This document shows positions 17,256-24,596 of a stretch of DNA of 64,000 nucleotides, piece by piece. The notes beneath the pieces were generated by a model, which saw only the letters and a list, made by a program, of their open reading frames with translations, was not told the origin of the DNA and did no database searches. A program made the translations under genes and the position numbers. The stretch comes from Bacteroidota bacterium (lineage in GTDB: Bacteria > Bacteroidota > Bacteroidia > Chitinophagales > Chitinophagaceae), in assembly GCA_030706735.1 (NCBI GenBank), contig JAUZNZ010000013.1:62001-126000 (forward strand), in the 5' to 3' direction. Position 1 is the first letter of the stretch. The number at the start of each line of letters is the position of its first letter.

Positions 17256-18074
17256 ATGCGCTTTGGAACCGCACTAAGGGTAATGACTCTTGCAGCATTG
17301 GTGGCCTCCTGCAAGAAGGAGCACGCTCATTATATGCCTCCCCCAGTCGGGCAGGCGAAGAAGATCCTGCTTAAAGACATTACGATACCCAACCTGCCTT
17401 CGCCTTTTTATCATTTTGCGTATAACCCGGATAGCACGGTGGGCAGCGTCGATTTCAGTTCCGGCTTCTCCATCTATCATGTCGTTTATTCCAGCGGGAG
17501 GATCAGTGAGATGAGAGTCGATCGCGACACTTTGCGGTATCAATATGATAATGACGGCAAGCTGACGCTGATCAAATTCATCAATCAGGCCAACTCCATT
17601 TATCGGATTGTCTTTCTTTCTTACAATGGAGATCAGGTCAAAGGAATAGAATGGGACCAAAAGGTGGACAATGTCGGCTATCTGCTTGACCGTACCTTAG
17701 CTTTTACGTATTATCCCGACGGGAATGTAAATACGATCACGGAGCACCGGCCCGCCCGGGACAGTCTGCCGGAATATAACTCAACCTGGCACTTCGAACA
17801 ATACGACGACAAGGTCAATGTTGACGACTTCAGCCTGGTTCATGACCCCTTCCATGACCACCTTCTTCTCTTTCAAGGATTTCGTTTGCAGAAGAACAAC
17901 CCGGGAAAAGAAATTTTCTCGGCGGGGGCCGGAAATGCTGCCTACACTGTCAATAATACCTATACCTACAATAGTGATCATACCCCTTCACTAAAGACGG
18001 GTGATCTGTTATTTACCGGCGGGTCCGACTCGGCAAAGAGGTTTCAGACGAGCACGGCCTATACCTATTATTGA
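17256..18074 (+). CDS. lipoprotein related to the 8578 product
   Basis: A 272-residue product starting with MRFGTALRVMTLAALVASCKKE, a lipoprotein signal with Cys19. The mature part is rich in beta-strand-like Tyr/Asp/Asn segments and ends in TSTAYTYY, close to the end of the lipoprotein at 8578. The ATG at 17256 begins the signal peptide; an in-frame start at 17139 would add an unlikely 39-residue leader. Function is unknown; it is probably a cell-envelope protein. Confidence 0.65.
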   Translation: MRFGTALRVMTLAALVASCKKEHAHYMPPPVGQAKKILLKDITIPNLPSPFYHFAYNPDSTVGSVDFSSGFSIYHVVYSSGRISEMRVDRDTLRYQYDNDGKLTLIKFINQANSIYRIVFLSYNGDQVKGIEWDQKVDNVGYLLDRTLAFTYYPDGNVNTITEHRPARDSLPEYNSTWHFEQYDDKVNVDDFSLVHDPFHDHLLLFQGFRLQKNNPGKEIFSAGAGNAAYTVNNTYTYNSDHTPSLKTGDLLFTGGSDSAKRFQTSTAYTYY

Positions 18075-18120
18075 TCCGATGGCCGCGATCTACGCCGAAT
18101 AATATTTTGTATATTGGATC

Positions 18121-18990
18121 ATGCGTCTCCTGATCCTTGTCCTTTTTTCGTTGCTTCTTGCCTGCCGGAACAATCCCCATTCCCAGGTCACCCCCGCGCA
18201 GACGAAGGATTTGCCGGCCCGGGGCGATACGGCGGGAAGTGATACGACACGAGCGGCCACAGGTGGTGGGGGTGAAGGCAGGTTTGACACGGCTGACTAT
18301 ACGCTCCACACGCGAACGTTGCTGCATGAATATAGTGTCTCCCTTTGGCAATGTGCGGCAGCCATCCATTCTGCATGTCCTCCCGTTTTGGTGATAAGGA
18401 ATACCCGCACTCAGAGGGGAGATACGCTTGCACTTACCCAGATTTCGGATTTGCAGGGTCGTCACGCTGATTTTGAAGACATTACAAGAACGGCCGGGTT
18501 TCGCCAATTGACGCTGATGGTCAGTTGGGAAGGGGAGGATGACAATCAATTTTCCGAGGTCGTGGGATACCAGCAGGATACGCTCAAAGAGCTCTTTGCC
18601 ATCCCAAATGCCGGTGGAATGTCGGACAGCCTCAGAAGAAAGGACCAATGGACGTTGGAAGGCCATGTTTTTGATCGCGATGATGTTGTTGCCGCGTCGC
18701 ACGATAATTACCTGATCAGGGTCTCGTTAAAAGACTATTCCGTTAAGGTTTTACCTCCCGACACCCTTGCCATCGATTATGAAACCAGGTCCAAGGAGCG
18801 CATTCATGCCTACCGAGTCCTCGCATCAGGCAAGAAAGTCCCCTTTATGATCCCGGCTGGCGCCCGTGTCCATATCGATACTCTTTATTATAAACAACAG
18901 ATCGTCCACCTGCGTCTGGATGATTCGATTCGTTTGACCGTCCCACACGACGAGATCCAATTCAAAGTGAATGGCGAAACGGCGGGTTGA
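18121..18990 (+). CDS. hypothetical lipoprotein
   Basis: A 289-residue protein with a short signal ending LFSLLLACRNN (Cys15 as lipidation site). Then comes a low-complexity Thr/Asp/Ala stretch (about 20-55). The rest contains strands such as HTRTLLHEYSVSLWQ and YLIRVSLKDYSVKVLPPDTLAIDYETRSKE, and no recognisable catalytic motif. It follows the previous lipoprotein by 46 bases on the same strand, so an operon is possible. I do not recognise the family. Confidence 0.6.
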   Translation: MRLLILVLFSLLLACRNNPHSQVTPAQTKDLPARGDTAGSDTTRAATGGGGEGRFDTADYTLHTRTLLHEYSVSLWQCAAAIHSACPPVLVIRNTRTQRGDTLALTQISDLQGRHADFEDITRTAGFRQLTLMVSWEGEDDNQFSEVVGYQQDTLKELFAIPNAGGMSDSLRRKDQWTLEGHVFDRDDVVAASHDNYLIRVSLKDYSVKVLPPDTLAIDYETRSKERIHAYRVLASGKKVPFMIPAGARVHIDTLYYKQQIVHLRLDDSIRLTVPHDEIQFKVNGETAG

Positions 18991-18997
18991 TGGCCGG

Positions 18998-19414
18998 CTA
19001 TCGCTGAAGGATCACTTTCATACTGCCGAAGTCGATGGGCGAGGAGGAGTGCTGGTGGATGATCTTCCAGGCTTGATCTTTTTTGACGAAGATCCACGTG
19101 ATACGTTCCTCGAGGCTGCGGAGCTCTTCCCCCTTTTCCGTTACGTTGGTAAACCGAATGAATGCCGTCATCAGGGCCATGTCTTCGCCAGCCCGGATCT
19201 GCACGTCGTCGAATGTTACTACGTCCCGGTTTGGCCCCAGTGAGGCGAACCAACCCTGCACCATATCACGCCAGGCAGGAAGGCCGGAATAGCTCCAGCG
19301 CTGCCACATGTCGAAGACGCGGAGGTTCTCATCATAGAGGGAGCAGAAGGCTTCCAGGTCTTTTTGGAAGACGGCCTGCTTATATCTTTCGATCAATCCT
19401 TCTATCTGTTTCAC
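18998..19414 (-). CDS. SnoaL-like/DUF4440 NTF2-fold protein
   Basis: A 138-residue NTF2-fold protein. It begins with IEGLIERYKQAVFQKDLEAFCSLYDENLRVFD and ends with strands ERITWIFVKKDQAWKIIHQHSSSP, the typical cone-shaped fold with a central pocket. The family includes enzymes, ligand-binding proteins and stress proteins; the role here is unknown. It is convergent with the lipoprotein (7-base gap) and divergent from the AraC gene at 19461. Confidence 0.75.
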   Translation of the reverse strand: MKQIEGLIERYKQAVFQKDLEAFCSLYDENLRVFDMWQRWSYSGLPAWRDMVQGWFASLGPNRDVVTFDDVQIRAGEDMALMTAFIRFTNVTEKGEELRSLEERITWIFVKKDQAWKIIHQHSSSPIDFGSMKVILQR

Positions 19415-19446
19415 GGTTGTGAGTAGCTGTTGGACAACAAAATTAT

Positions 19447-19454
19447 ACCTTTGC
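19447..19454 (+). promoter_or_regulatory. TAnnTTTG -7 box before AraC gene
   Basis: TACCTTTG fits the Bacteroidota -7 consensus. It lies only 6 bases before the ATG at 19461, so either the mRNA is nearly leaderless or the ATG at 19470 is the true start. No clear -33 TTG at the usual spacing was seen. Confidence 0.35.
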
Positions 19455-19460
19455 TGCTAA

Positions 19461-20357
19461 ATGCGGGACATGGACGTCTATCATTTACCGGGAGAGTTGC
19501 TTGAAGACGGGTCGGCGGCGAGTAGTACGCTGATCTTCCGGCATTTCAAGAGTGACCGGCCTGTATTCAAGGGCAAGAGCGTGCTGCACATGAGCGCGAT
19601 TAGCCTGGTCATTTCGGGAACCAAGTCGATGACGTTCGCCAACCGGATGGTAGAGGTCAATGACCGGGAGTTTCATTTCCTTTCCGTGGGGAATTGCATT
19701 GTCACGATGGACCTTCCCGCGCGACGCCCCTTTGAAAGCATCCTTATCTTCTTTGACGATTCGCTCCTGGCGGCCTTTCATGCCCGGCACTCGGAAGAGA
19801 TTCGGATCATCAGGGAAAAGCATCGCATCGGAACCGAGCCCTATCTCGCGATCAAAAAGGACGAATACCTACGTCATTATATTGCCGGATTGCAGCTGCT
19901 TTGTCAGGCGCCGGGCGGGATCCCGGAGAAGATGAAGGCCCTGAAATTCGAAGAGCTCCTTATCTATCTGCTACGAAACGAGCCGCAGCAACTGCTGGCG
20001 TTCCCCATCGCCAGGGGAAGGGACCTGGACGACCATTCAATCAGGAGCGCCGTGGAGACGCATAGGTCAGGAAATACCAGCCTGGAGGAGCTTGCTTTTT
20101 TGTGCAACCTGAGCTTGTCCACGTTCAAGAGACGCTTTGTAAAGATCTATGGCCAGGCTCCCGGCAGATGGCTGCTTCAGAAAAGAATGGAGCTGGCCAG
20201 GGACCTGATCCAGCAAAAGGGAGAACGGCCCGGTGAGGTCTATGATAAAGTGGGCTATGAAAATCACTCCAGTTTCTCACAGGCCTTCAAGCAATACTTT
20301 GGAGAGAGTCCCACGCAACTGGGCAAGAGCACCACGCGGCTTGCCGAAGCAGAATGA
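19461..20357 (+). CDS. AraC-family transcription regulator
   Basis: A 298-residue regulator. The N-terminal two thirds form a cupin-like sensing region (VLHMSAISLVISGTKSMTF). The C-terminal AraC pair of helix-turn-helices comprises SLEELAFLCNLSLSTFKRRF and GYENHSSFSQAFKQYFGESPTQL. The effector is unknown. It precedes the SnoaL/sigma-factor/YciI run on the same strand and may regulate it. The start could be 19461 or the ATG three codons on. Confidence 0.85.
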   Translation: MRDMDVYHLPGELLEDGSAASSTLIFRHFKSDRPVFKGKSVLHMSAISLVISGTKSMTFANRMVEVNDREFHFLSVGNCIVTMDLPARRPFESILIFFDDSLLAAFHARHSEEIRIIREKHRIGTEPYLAIKKDEYLRHYIAGLQLLCQAPGGIPEKMKALKFEELLIYLLRNEPQQLLAFPIARGRDLDDHSIRSAVETHRSGNTSLEELAFLCNLSLSTFKRRFVKIYGQAPGRWLLQKRMELARDLIQQKGERPGEVYDKVGYENHSSFSQAFKQYFGESPTQLGKSTTRLAEAE

Positions 20358-20456
20358 CCCGATCCCAACAAGAATTGACCGGATCCCTCTAACCGGCCGG
20401 CTTCCCCAGGCCTAGCTTTGCTTCTTTCATTCACAAATCCGTCAAATCATCAAACC

Positions 20457-20870
20457 ATGCAAAGCGAAAAGAACAAGGCCGTCGTACGCCGTTTCAACAA
20501 GGAATGTATAGAACAGGGAATTCCAGCCTCCTTTGAAGAGCTGCTGGCCGAGGAGGTCATCAACCATGCTGCGCCTCCGGGAAGCCCCAATGGACGGGCA
20601 AGTTTTTATTATTTCCTGAACGATGTCTTGCGGAAAGGATTCCCGGACCTGCGCGTAGAGATCCTTTCGCAGATCGCCGAGGGGGAGCAGGTGGCAACCC
20701 GGAAGCGGATCAGCGCAACGCATACCGGCGCCATATTGGGCATTGCGCCCACGCAGAAGAAAGTGCAGATCGACGTGATCGACATCATCCGCCTGGAGAA
20801 TGGAAGATACGCCGAACACTGGGGGCAGAGCAATTTTGCAGAAGTGATCAAAGGGTTGGCGGGGAAATAG
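20457..20870 (+). CDS. SnoaL-like ester cyclase-type protein
   Basis: A 137-residue NTF2-fold protein of the SnoaL-like polyketide/ester cyclase type. It shows EELLAEEVINHAAPPGSPNGRASFYYFLNDVL and a C-terminal VQIDVIDIIRLENGRYAEHWGQSNF, with the H-W pair common at the family's pocket. The ATG at 20457 is used; a longer frame from 20418 lacks a plausible leader. It lies 51 bases upstream of the ECF sigma gene. The substrate is not known. Confidence 0.8.
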   Translation: MQSEKNKAVVRRFNKECIEQGIPASFEELLAEEVINHAAPPGSPNGRASFYYFLNDVLRKGFPDLRVEILSQIAEGEQVATRKRISATHTGAILGIAPTQKKVQIDVIDIIRLENGRYAEHWGQSNFAEVIKGLAGK

Positions 20871-20921
20871 ATCTGCGGGTTTTCGCGGTAAATCTTTAGT
20901 CGTATCTTGGCACAAGGCGAT

Positions 20922-22190
20922 ATGACTGCACAACGGGAAATACCACAGCTGGTCGACAACCTGTTCCGCCATGAGGCGGGGAAACTGATCTCGGTGCTGA
21001 CCAAGGTCTTTGGTGCGGATCATATGGAGTTGGCGGAGGACGTGGTGCAGGAGGCGCTGGCCGAGGCGCTCGAGCATTGGCAATACCGGGGTATCCCGGA
21101 AAGGCCGGCAGCCTGGTTGTACCGGGTGGCAAAGAACAAGGCCTTGAATATCGTAAACCGCGAAGGCTATCATCGCCGCTATGCCTCGGAAGTGGCGCAT
21201 TTCCTCAGGTCGGAGCCGGCCACGGAACCCGCCCCGTATCCCTTGTTCTCAGAGGAGGAGATACAGGATGACCAGCTGCGGATGATCTTTACCTGCTGTC
21301 ATCCGGCCCTTTCGCCCGATTCACAGATCGCGCTGGCGTTGAAGACCCTTTGCGGATTTAGCATCCCTGAGATCGCGAAAGCCTACCTGACAACGGAGGA
21401 GAACATTCATAAACGGTTGGTGAGGGCAAGGCAAAGCATCCGGGATGCCAAGATCCCCTTTGAGGTCCCATCGGGGCAAGACCTGGAGAAGCGGTTACAT
21501 GCCGTAATGGAAACGGTGTATCTCCTGTTCAACGAGGGCTATAGCGCATCGAAAGGAGACGAGATCATCCGGTATGAGCTGTGTGAAGAGGCCATCCGGC
21601 TTGCACGGATCATTGTGGACGACAAAACGATACGTCGCAAGGAGACCGTCCACGCCTTGCTTGCGCTGATGTTCATCAATGCATCCCGATTCAGGGCCCG
21701 ACAGGACGAGGCGGGTAATTTGCTCACGCTGGCCGAACAGGACCGGTCGCTCTGGGATAAGCAACTGCTCGGAACCGGGCTGGGCCATTTGTCCATGGCC
21801 ACGCAAAACGAAAGCATCAGCATCTATCATATTCTCGCCGCGATCTCGGCGCAGTACAGTATCGCTCCATCCTATGAGGCCACCGATTGGCAAAGCATCC
21901 TATCGCTTTACGATAGTTTGATCCGTTTGGATGATTCTCCCCTTATTTGGTTAAACAGGGCAATCGTCGTTTCCAAGGTGAGCGGCGCCAGGCAGGGATT
22001 GGCCGAGCTGGAGAAAATAAGCAGCCATCCGGCTTTTACGTCTTATCACTTATTCTATTCCACGCAGGCGGAGTTCTATATACAGGATGGCGATCTTGAA
22101 CGGGCTGTCGCCGCGCTGGAGACGGCGATCCGGCTTGCCTCCGTTCCGTCGGAGATCAGCCTCCTGGAAAAAAAGCTAAAGATGTTATGA
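20922..22190 (+). CDS. ECF42-type RNA polymerase sigma factor with C-terminal extension
   Basis: A 422-residue ECF sigma factor. Region 2 (LISVLTKVFGADHMELAEDVVQEALAEALEHW, then AAWLYRVAKNKALN) and region 4 (LKTLCGFSIPEIAKAYLTTEENIHKRLVRAR) are followed by a long helical, TPR-like C-terminal domain from about residue 185. This architecture and the neighbouring YciI/DGPF genes fit group ECF42, in which the C-terminal extension takes the place of an anti-sigma factor. The stop overlaps the next ATG in ATGA, so translation is coupled. Confidence 0.88.
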   Translation: MTAQREIPQLVDNLFRHEAGKLISVLTKVFGADHMELAEDVVQEALAEALEHWQYRGIPERPAAWLYRVAKNKALNIVNREGYHRRYASEVAHFLRSEPATEPAPYPLFSEEEIQDDQLRMIFTCCHPALSPDSQIALALKTLCGFSIPEIAKAYLTTEENIHKRLVRARQSIRDAKIPFEVPSGQDLEKRLHAVMETVYLLFNEGYSASKGDEIIRYELCEEAIRLARIIVDDKTIRRKETVHALLALMFINASRFRARQDEAGNLLTLAEQDRSLWDKQLLGTGLGHLSMATQNESISIYHILAAISAQYSIAPSYEATDWQSILSLYDSLIRLDDSPLIWLNRAIVVSKVSGARQGLAELEKISSHPAFTSYHLFYSTQAEFYIQDGDLERAVAALETAIRLASVPSEISLLEKKLKML

Positions 22191-22549
22191 AGGAATTCCT
22201 TTTATTGATCAGAACAGCGGGCGATTGCGCCGACGAGATGTCGCCGGAATTGTACCAGGCCCACTTCAAAAAAGTAGTTGACTACATCGACAACCTGAGC
22301 GCCGCAGGCAATCTGATCAGTGCGCAGCCCCTGGCCATGAAGGGTTCAATCCTGCAGGGCAAGGGCGCCAGTTTCAAGGATGGCCCTTTTGTCGAGACCA
22401 AGGAGGTGATCGCGGGCTACTTCCTGTTAAGAGCGGCCGACTTCGCGGAGGCCCGGGATATGGCCATGGCTCATCCGATCCTGGAGGATGACCCGGTCGC
22501 CAGGATCGAACTCCGGGAGATCAAGCGGGAAAGCGGGATCAACTGTTGA
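22187..22549 (+). CDS. YciI-like DGPF-domain protein
   Basis: A 120-residue alpha-beta barrel protein of the YCII-related family. It contains the characteristic FKDGPFVETKEVIAGYFLL with the DGPF motif near residues 65-68. It starts inside the stop codon of the ECF42 sigma gene, the classic arrangement for this group. DGPF proteins are frequent targets of ECF42 factors; biochemical activity is not established. A paralogue is encoded at 23173. Confidence 0.88.
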   Translation: MKEFLLLIRTAGDCADEMSPELYQAHFKKVVDYIDNLSAAGNLISAQPLAMKGSILQGKGASFKDGPFVETKEVIAGYFLLRAADFAEARDMAMAHPILEDDPVARIELREIKRESGINC

Positions 22550-22613
22550 ACTTTTTTTTGTCCACCATGTCCCTTTGGTGAACGGGTGTTTGTCTTCTAA
22601 AAAAGCAAACACC

Positions 22614-23138
22614 ATGAATCTAATTCAAACAATTCAATTTCAAGGAATTACTCCCGAGAGGCTGTATACGGCCTACCTCAACTCGGTTGAACACGGCCAC
22701 ATGACGACCTCCGGTGCGGGAGAAGATCATACGACCTGGTTCCGTCCCGGAAAGGGCAATGTAGGGGACGCGGAGGTGGGTGACGAGCTCCGCTGCTGGG
22801 GTTTTAAGGATGGGCAGGGGGAACAGGTCTATAACCTCAAGGCGACCATCCTGGAGCTGGTGCCGAACCAGTTGATCGTACAGACCTGGAAGAACCTCCC
22901 GTTCACCCTGGCCACAAACAAGGAGCTGGTGACAGCCCTGCCCTCCACGCTGGTGCTTCGTTTTCGGAAGACCGCCTTTGGATCGGAGATCCACATGGCG
23001 CATATCAATGTCCCCGACTACGAAGTATTCATCGAGCAGACGGGGGAGAAAGACGCACTGGGCAATATCATCAACACGCACTGGGGATTACAGTACTGGG
23101 AGCCCATGCAAAAATATTTTGGCTGCAACCCGAAATGA
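22614..23138 (+). CDS. SRPBCC/AHSA1-type protein
   Basis: A 174-residue protein of the START-like SRPBCC fold, AHSA1 branch. It begins with strand IQTIQFQGITPERLYTAYLN, has the loop WFRPGKGNVGDAEVGDELRCWG and ends in the long C-terminal helix (ALGNIINTHWGLQYWEPMQKYF). These small domains bind hydrophobic ligands. It lies between the two DGPF genes on the same strand. The ATG at 22614 is chosen because residues before it do not match the fold. Confidence 0.8.
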   Translation: MNLIQTIQFQGITPERLYTAYLNSVEHGHMTTSGAGEDHTTWFRPGKGNVGDAEVGDELRCWGFKDGQGEQVYNLKATILELVPNQLIVQTWKNLPFTLATNKELVTALPSTLVLRFRKTAFGSEIHMAHINVPDYEVFIEQTGEKDALGNIINTHWGLQYWEPMQKYFGCNPK

Positions 23139-23172
23139 TATCCAAACAATTAACCGAATAAAAAGCAATCAA

Positions 23173-23553
23173 ATGAAAGAGTTTATGTTATTGATCAGAA
23201 ACGAGGGGGATAATAAATCCGCCCTCTCGCCCCAGGAGCAACAAGAGTTCCTCAAGGCTTGCCAGGTGTATATCGAAGACCTGATGAAAAAAGGAAATCT
23301 GAAGAGTGCACAGCCCCTGGTGAGGGAAGGCAAGATGATCTCCGGCGCCCCCGGGCATTTTAAGGATGGTCCCTACAACGAGTCAAAGGAGATCATTGTA
23401 GGATATTATCATATCCTCGCCAATGACCTGGATGAGGCCGTAGCCATTGCCAAACGGAATCCCGAGTTTGCCTTTAAGAAAGGGGCTAAGATCGAAGTGC
23501 GGCCGATAAAGATGGTGGAGACGTCGACCCAGTTCACCTATCCGACGAAATAG
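23173..23553 (+). CDS. YciI-like DGPF-domain protein, second copy
   Basis: A 126-residue paralogue of the 22187 product. Both begin MKEFxLLIR, and this copy has FKDGPYNESKEIIVGYYHIL, a Tyr variant of the DGPF motif. The longer C-terminal tail (MVETSTQFTYPTK) is its own. It ends the run started by the SnoaL and ECF42 genes. Function is unknown beyond the fold. Confidence 0.85.
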   Translation: MKEFMLLIRNEGDNKSALSPQEQQEFLKACQVYIEDLMKKGNLKSAQPLVREGKMISGAPGHFKDGPYNESKEIIVGYYHILANDLDEAVAIAKRNPEFAFKKGAKIEVRPIKMVETSTQFTYPTK

Positions 23554-23594
23554 GTTGCGGGTGGTTTGGGGGGGCAGGTCGCGACGCCAGCCGA

Positions 23595-24578
23595 TCAGGA
23601 GAGCAACTCGGACCCGTCGAGTCTGCCTTCGAGAAATTGAGCGAGCTGCGTGCAGGCGATCCGCGCGAATTCTTCAAACACTTCTTCAACCGTCCACCCG
23701 ATATGCGGAGTGAGGATGACATTGCGCAGCTTGCGCAAGGACGAGCTGGCTGGCAAGGGTTCTTCGACAAATACATCGAGCCCGGCGCCGGCCAGCTTTC
23801 CGTTTTGCAGGGCTTCTGCCAACGCGGCCTCGTCGATGATCGCGCCGCGTGCGGTGTTGATCAGGATGGCATCGGGCCGCATGAGGGCCAGGCGTTCTTT
23901 ATTGATCAGGCCGGTGGATTCTTTCGAGAGCCGCAGGTGTATGCTGACGACATCGCTGGTGGCTAGCAACTCGTCGAGGGGCAACCTTTTTATGGCGGGG
24001 GATGCAAAGGATGCAGGGGGTGTAGGGTTCGCGGAGGAGTTGCCCCGGTCCCAGGCCACCACGTCCATATTAAAGGCGGCGCTCGCGATATGGGCCACGC
24101 GTGACCCATGTCTGCCCAGACCGAGGATGCCCAACCTTCGATTGGCCAGCGTGCGGCCGGTCAACAAGGGCCATTCCCCATTCCGGATCGCAAAATTGCC
24201 CAGAGGGACTTTATGCATGAGCCCGAGCGCCAGGGCAAAGGTGAGTTCGGGAACGGAATCGAGGGGCGCCCTGACCCGTCTGCCGAGTGCGATCAGGATG
24301 CCCCGGGCTTTTGCCGCGACGGTGTCGATATGATAGGCATGTCCTCCTGTCTGAAGCACCAGCTTCAGGTTCGGCATCCTGGCAAACACGGTTTCGTTCA
24401 GCGCCGTGCGCTCTCGGATAGCCATCAGGAATTGCGCCCGCGCCAACGTGGCGGGATCGGCGCCTTCGATGGTGCCATCCAGGAACTCCCTATCGACAAG
24501 TTGTTCAAGTTCTTTCCAACAGGAGGAGGACCGGATGAGCCCTTCCCGGTCATCTAGAATAAGCAGTAACGGCAGCAT
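23595..24578 (-). CDS. D-2-hydroxyacid dehydrogenase
   Basis: A 327-residue NAD-dependent dehydrogenase. The Rossmann motif LGILGLGRHGSRVAHIA lies near 148-164, the catalytic Arg occurs in SIHLRLSKES and INTARGAIIDEAAL, the Glu in FVEEPLP, and the His-Trp pair in LTPHIGWTVEE. Glycerate, phosphoglycerate or other 2-hydroxyacid dehydrogenases share this pattern, so the substrate is open. It is convergent with the DGPF run and 18 bases downstream of the permease stop-side neighbour. Confidence 0.85.
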   Translation of the reverse strand: MLPLLLILDDREGLIRSSSCWKELEQLVDREFLDGTIEGADPATLARAQFLMAIRERTALNETVFARMPNLKLVLQTGGHAYHIDTVAAKARGILIALGRRVRAPLDSVPELTFALALGLMHKVPLGNFAIRNGEWPLLTGRTLANRRLGILGLGRHGSRVAHIASAAFNMDVVAWDRGNSSANPTPPASFASPAIKRLPLDELLATSDVVSIHLRLSKESTGLINKERLALMRPDAILINTARGAIIDEAALAEALQNGKLAGAGLDVFVEEPLPASSSLRKLRNVILTPHIGWTVEEVFEEFARIACTQLAQFLEGRLDGSELLS

Positions 24579-24596
24579 GGAAACGAAATTACAAAA

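Noticed and set aside
19093-19101. CACGTG core inside the SnoaL-like gene as another parS site
   Set aside because: The flanks do not extend the palindrome. Other CACGTG cores (2889, 13414, 32078, 39070, 55575, 61531) fail in the same way.
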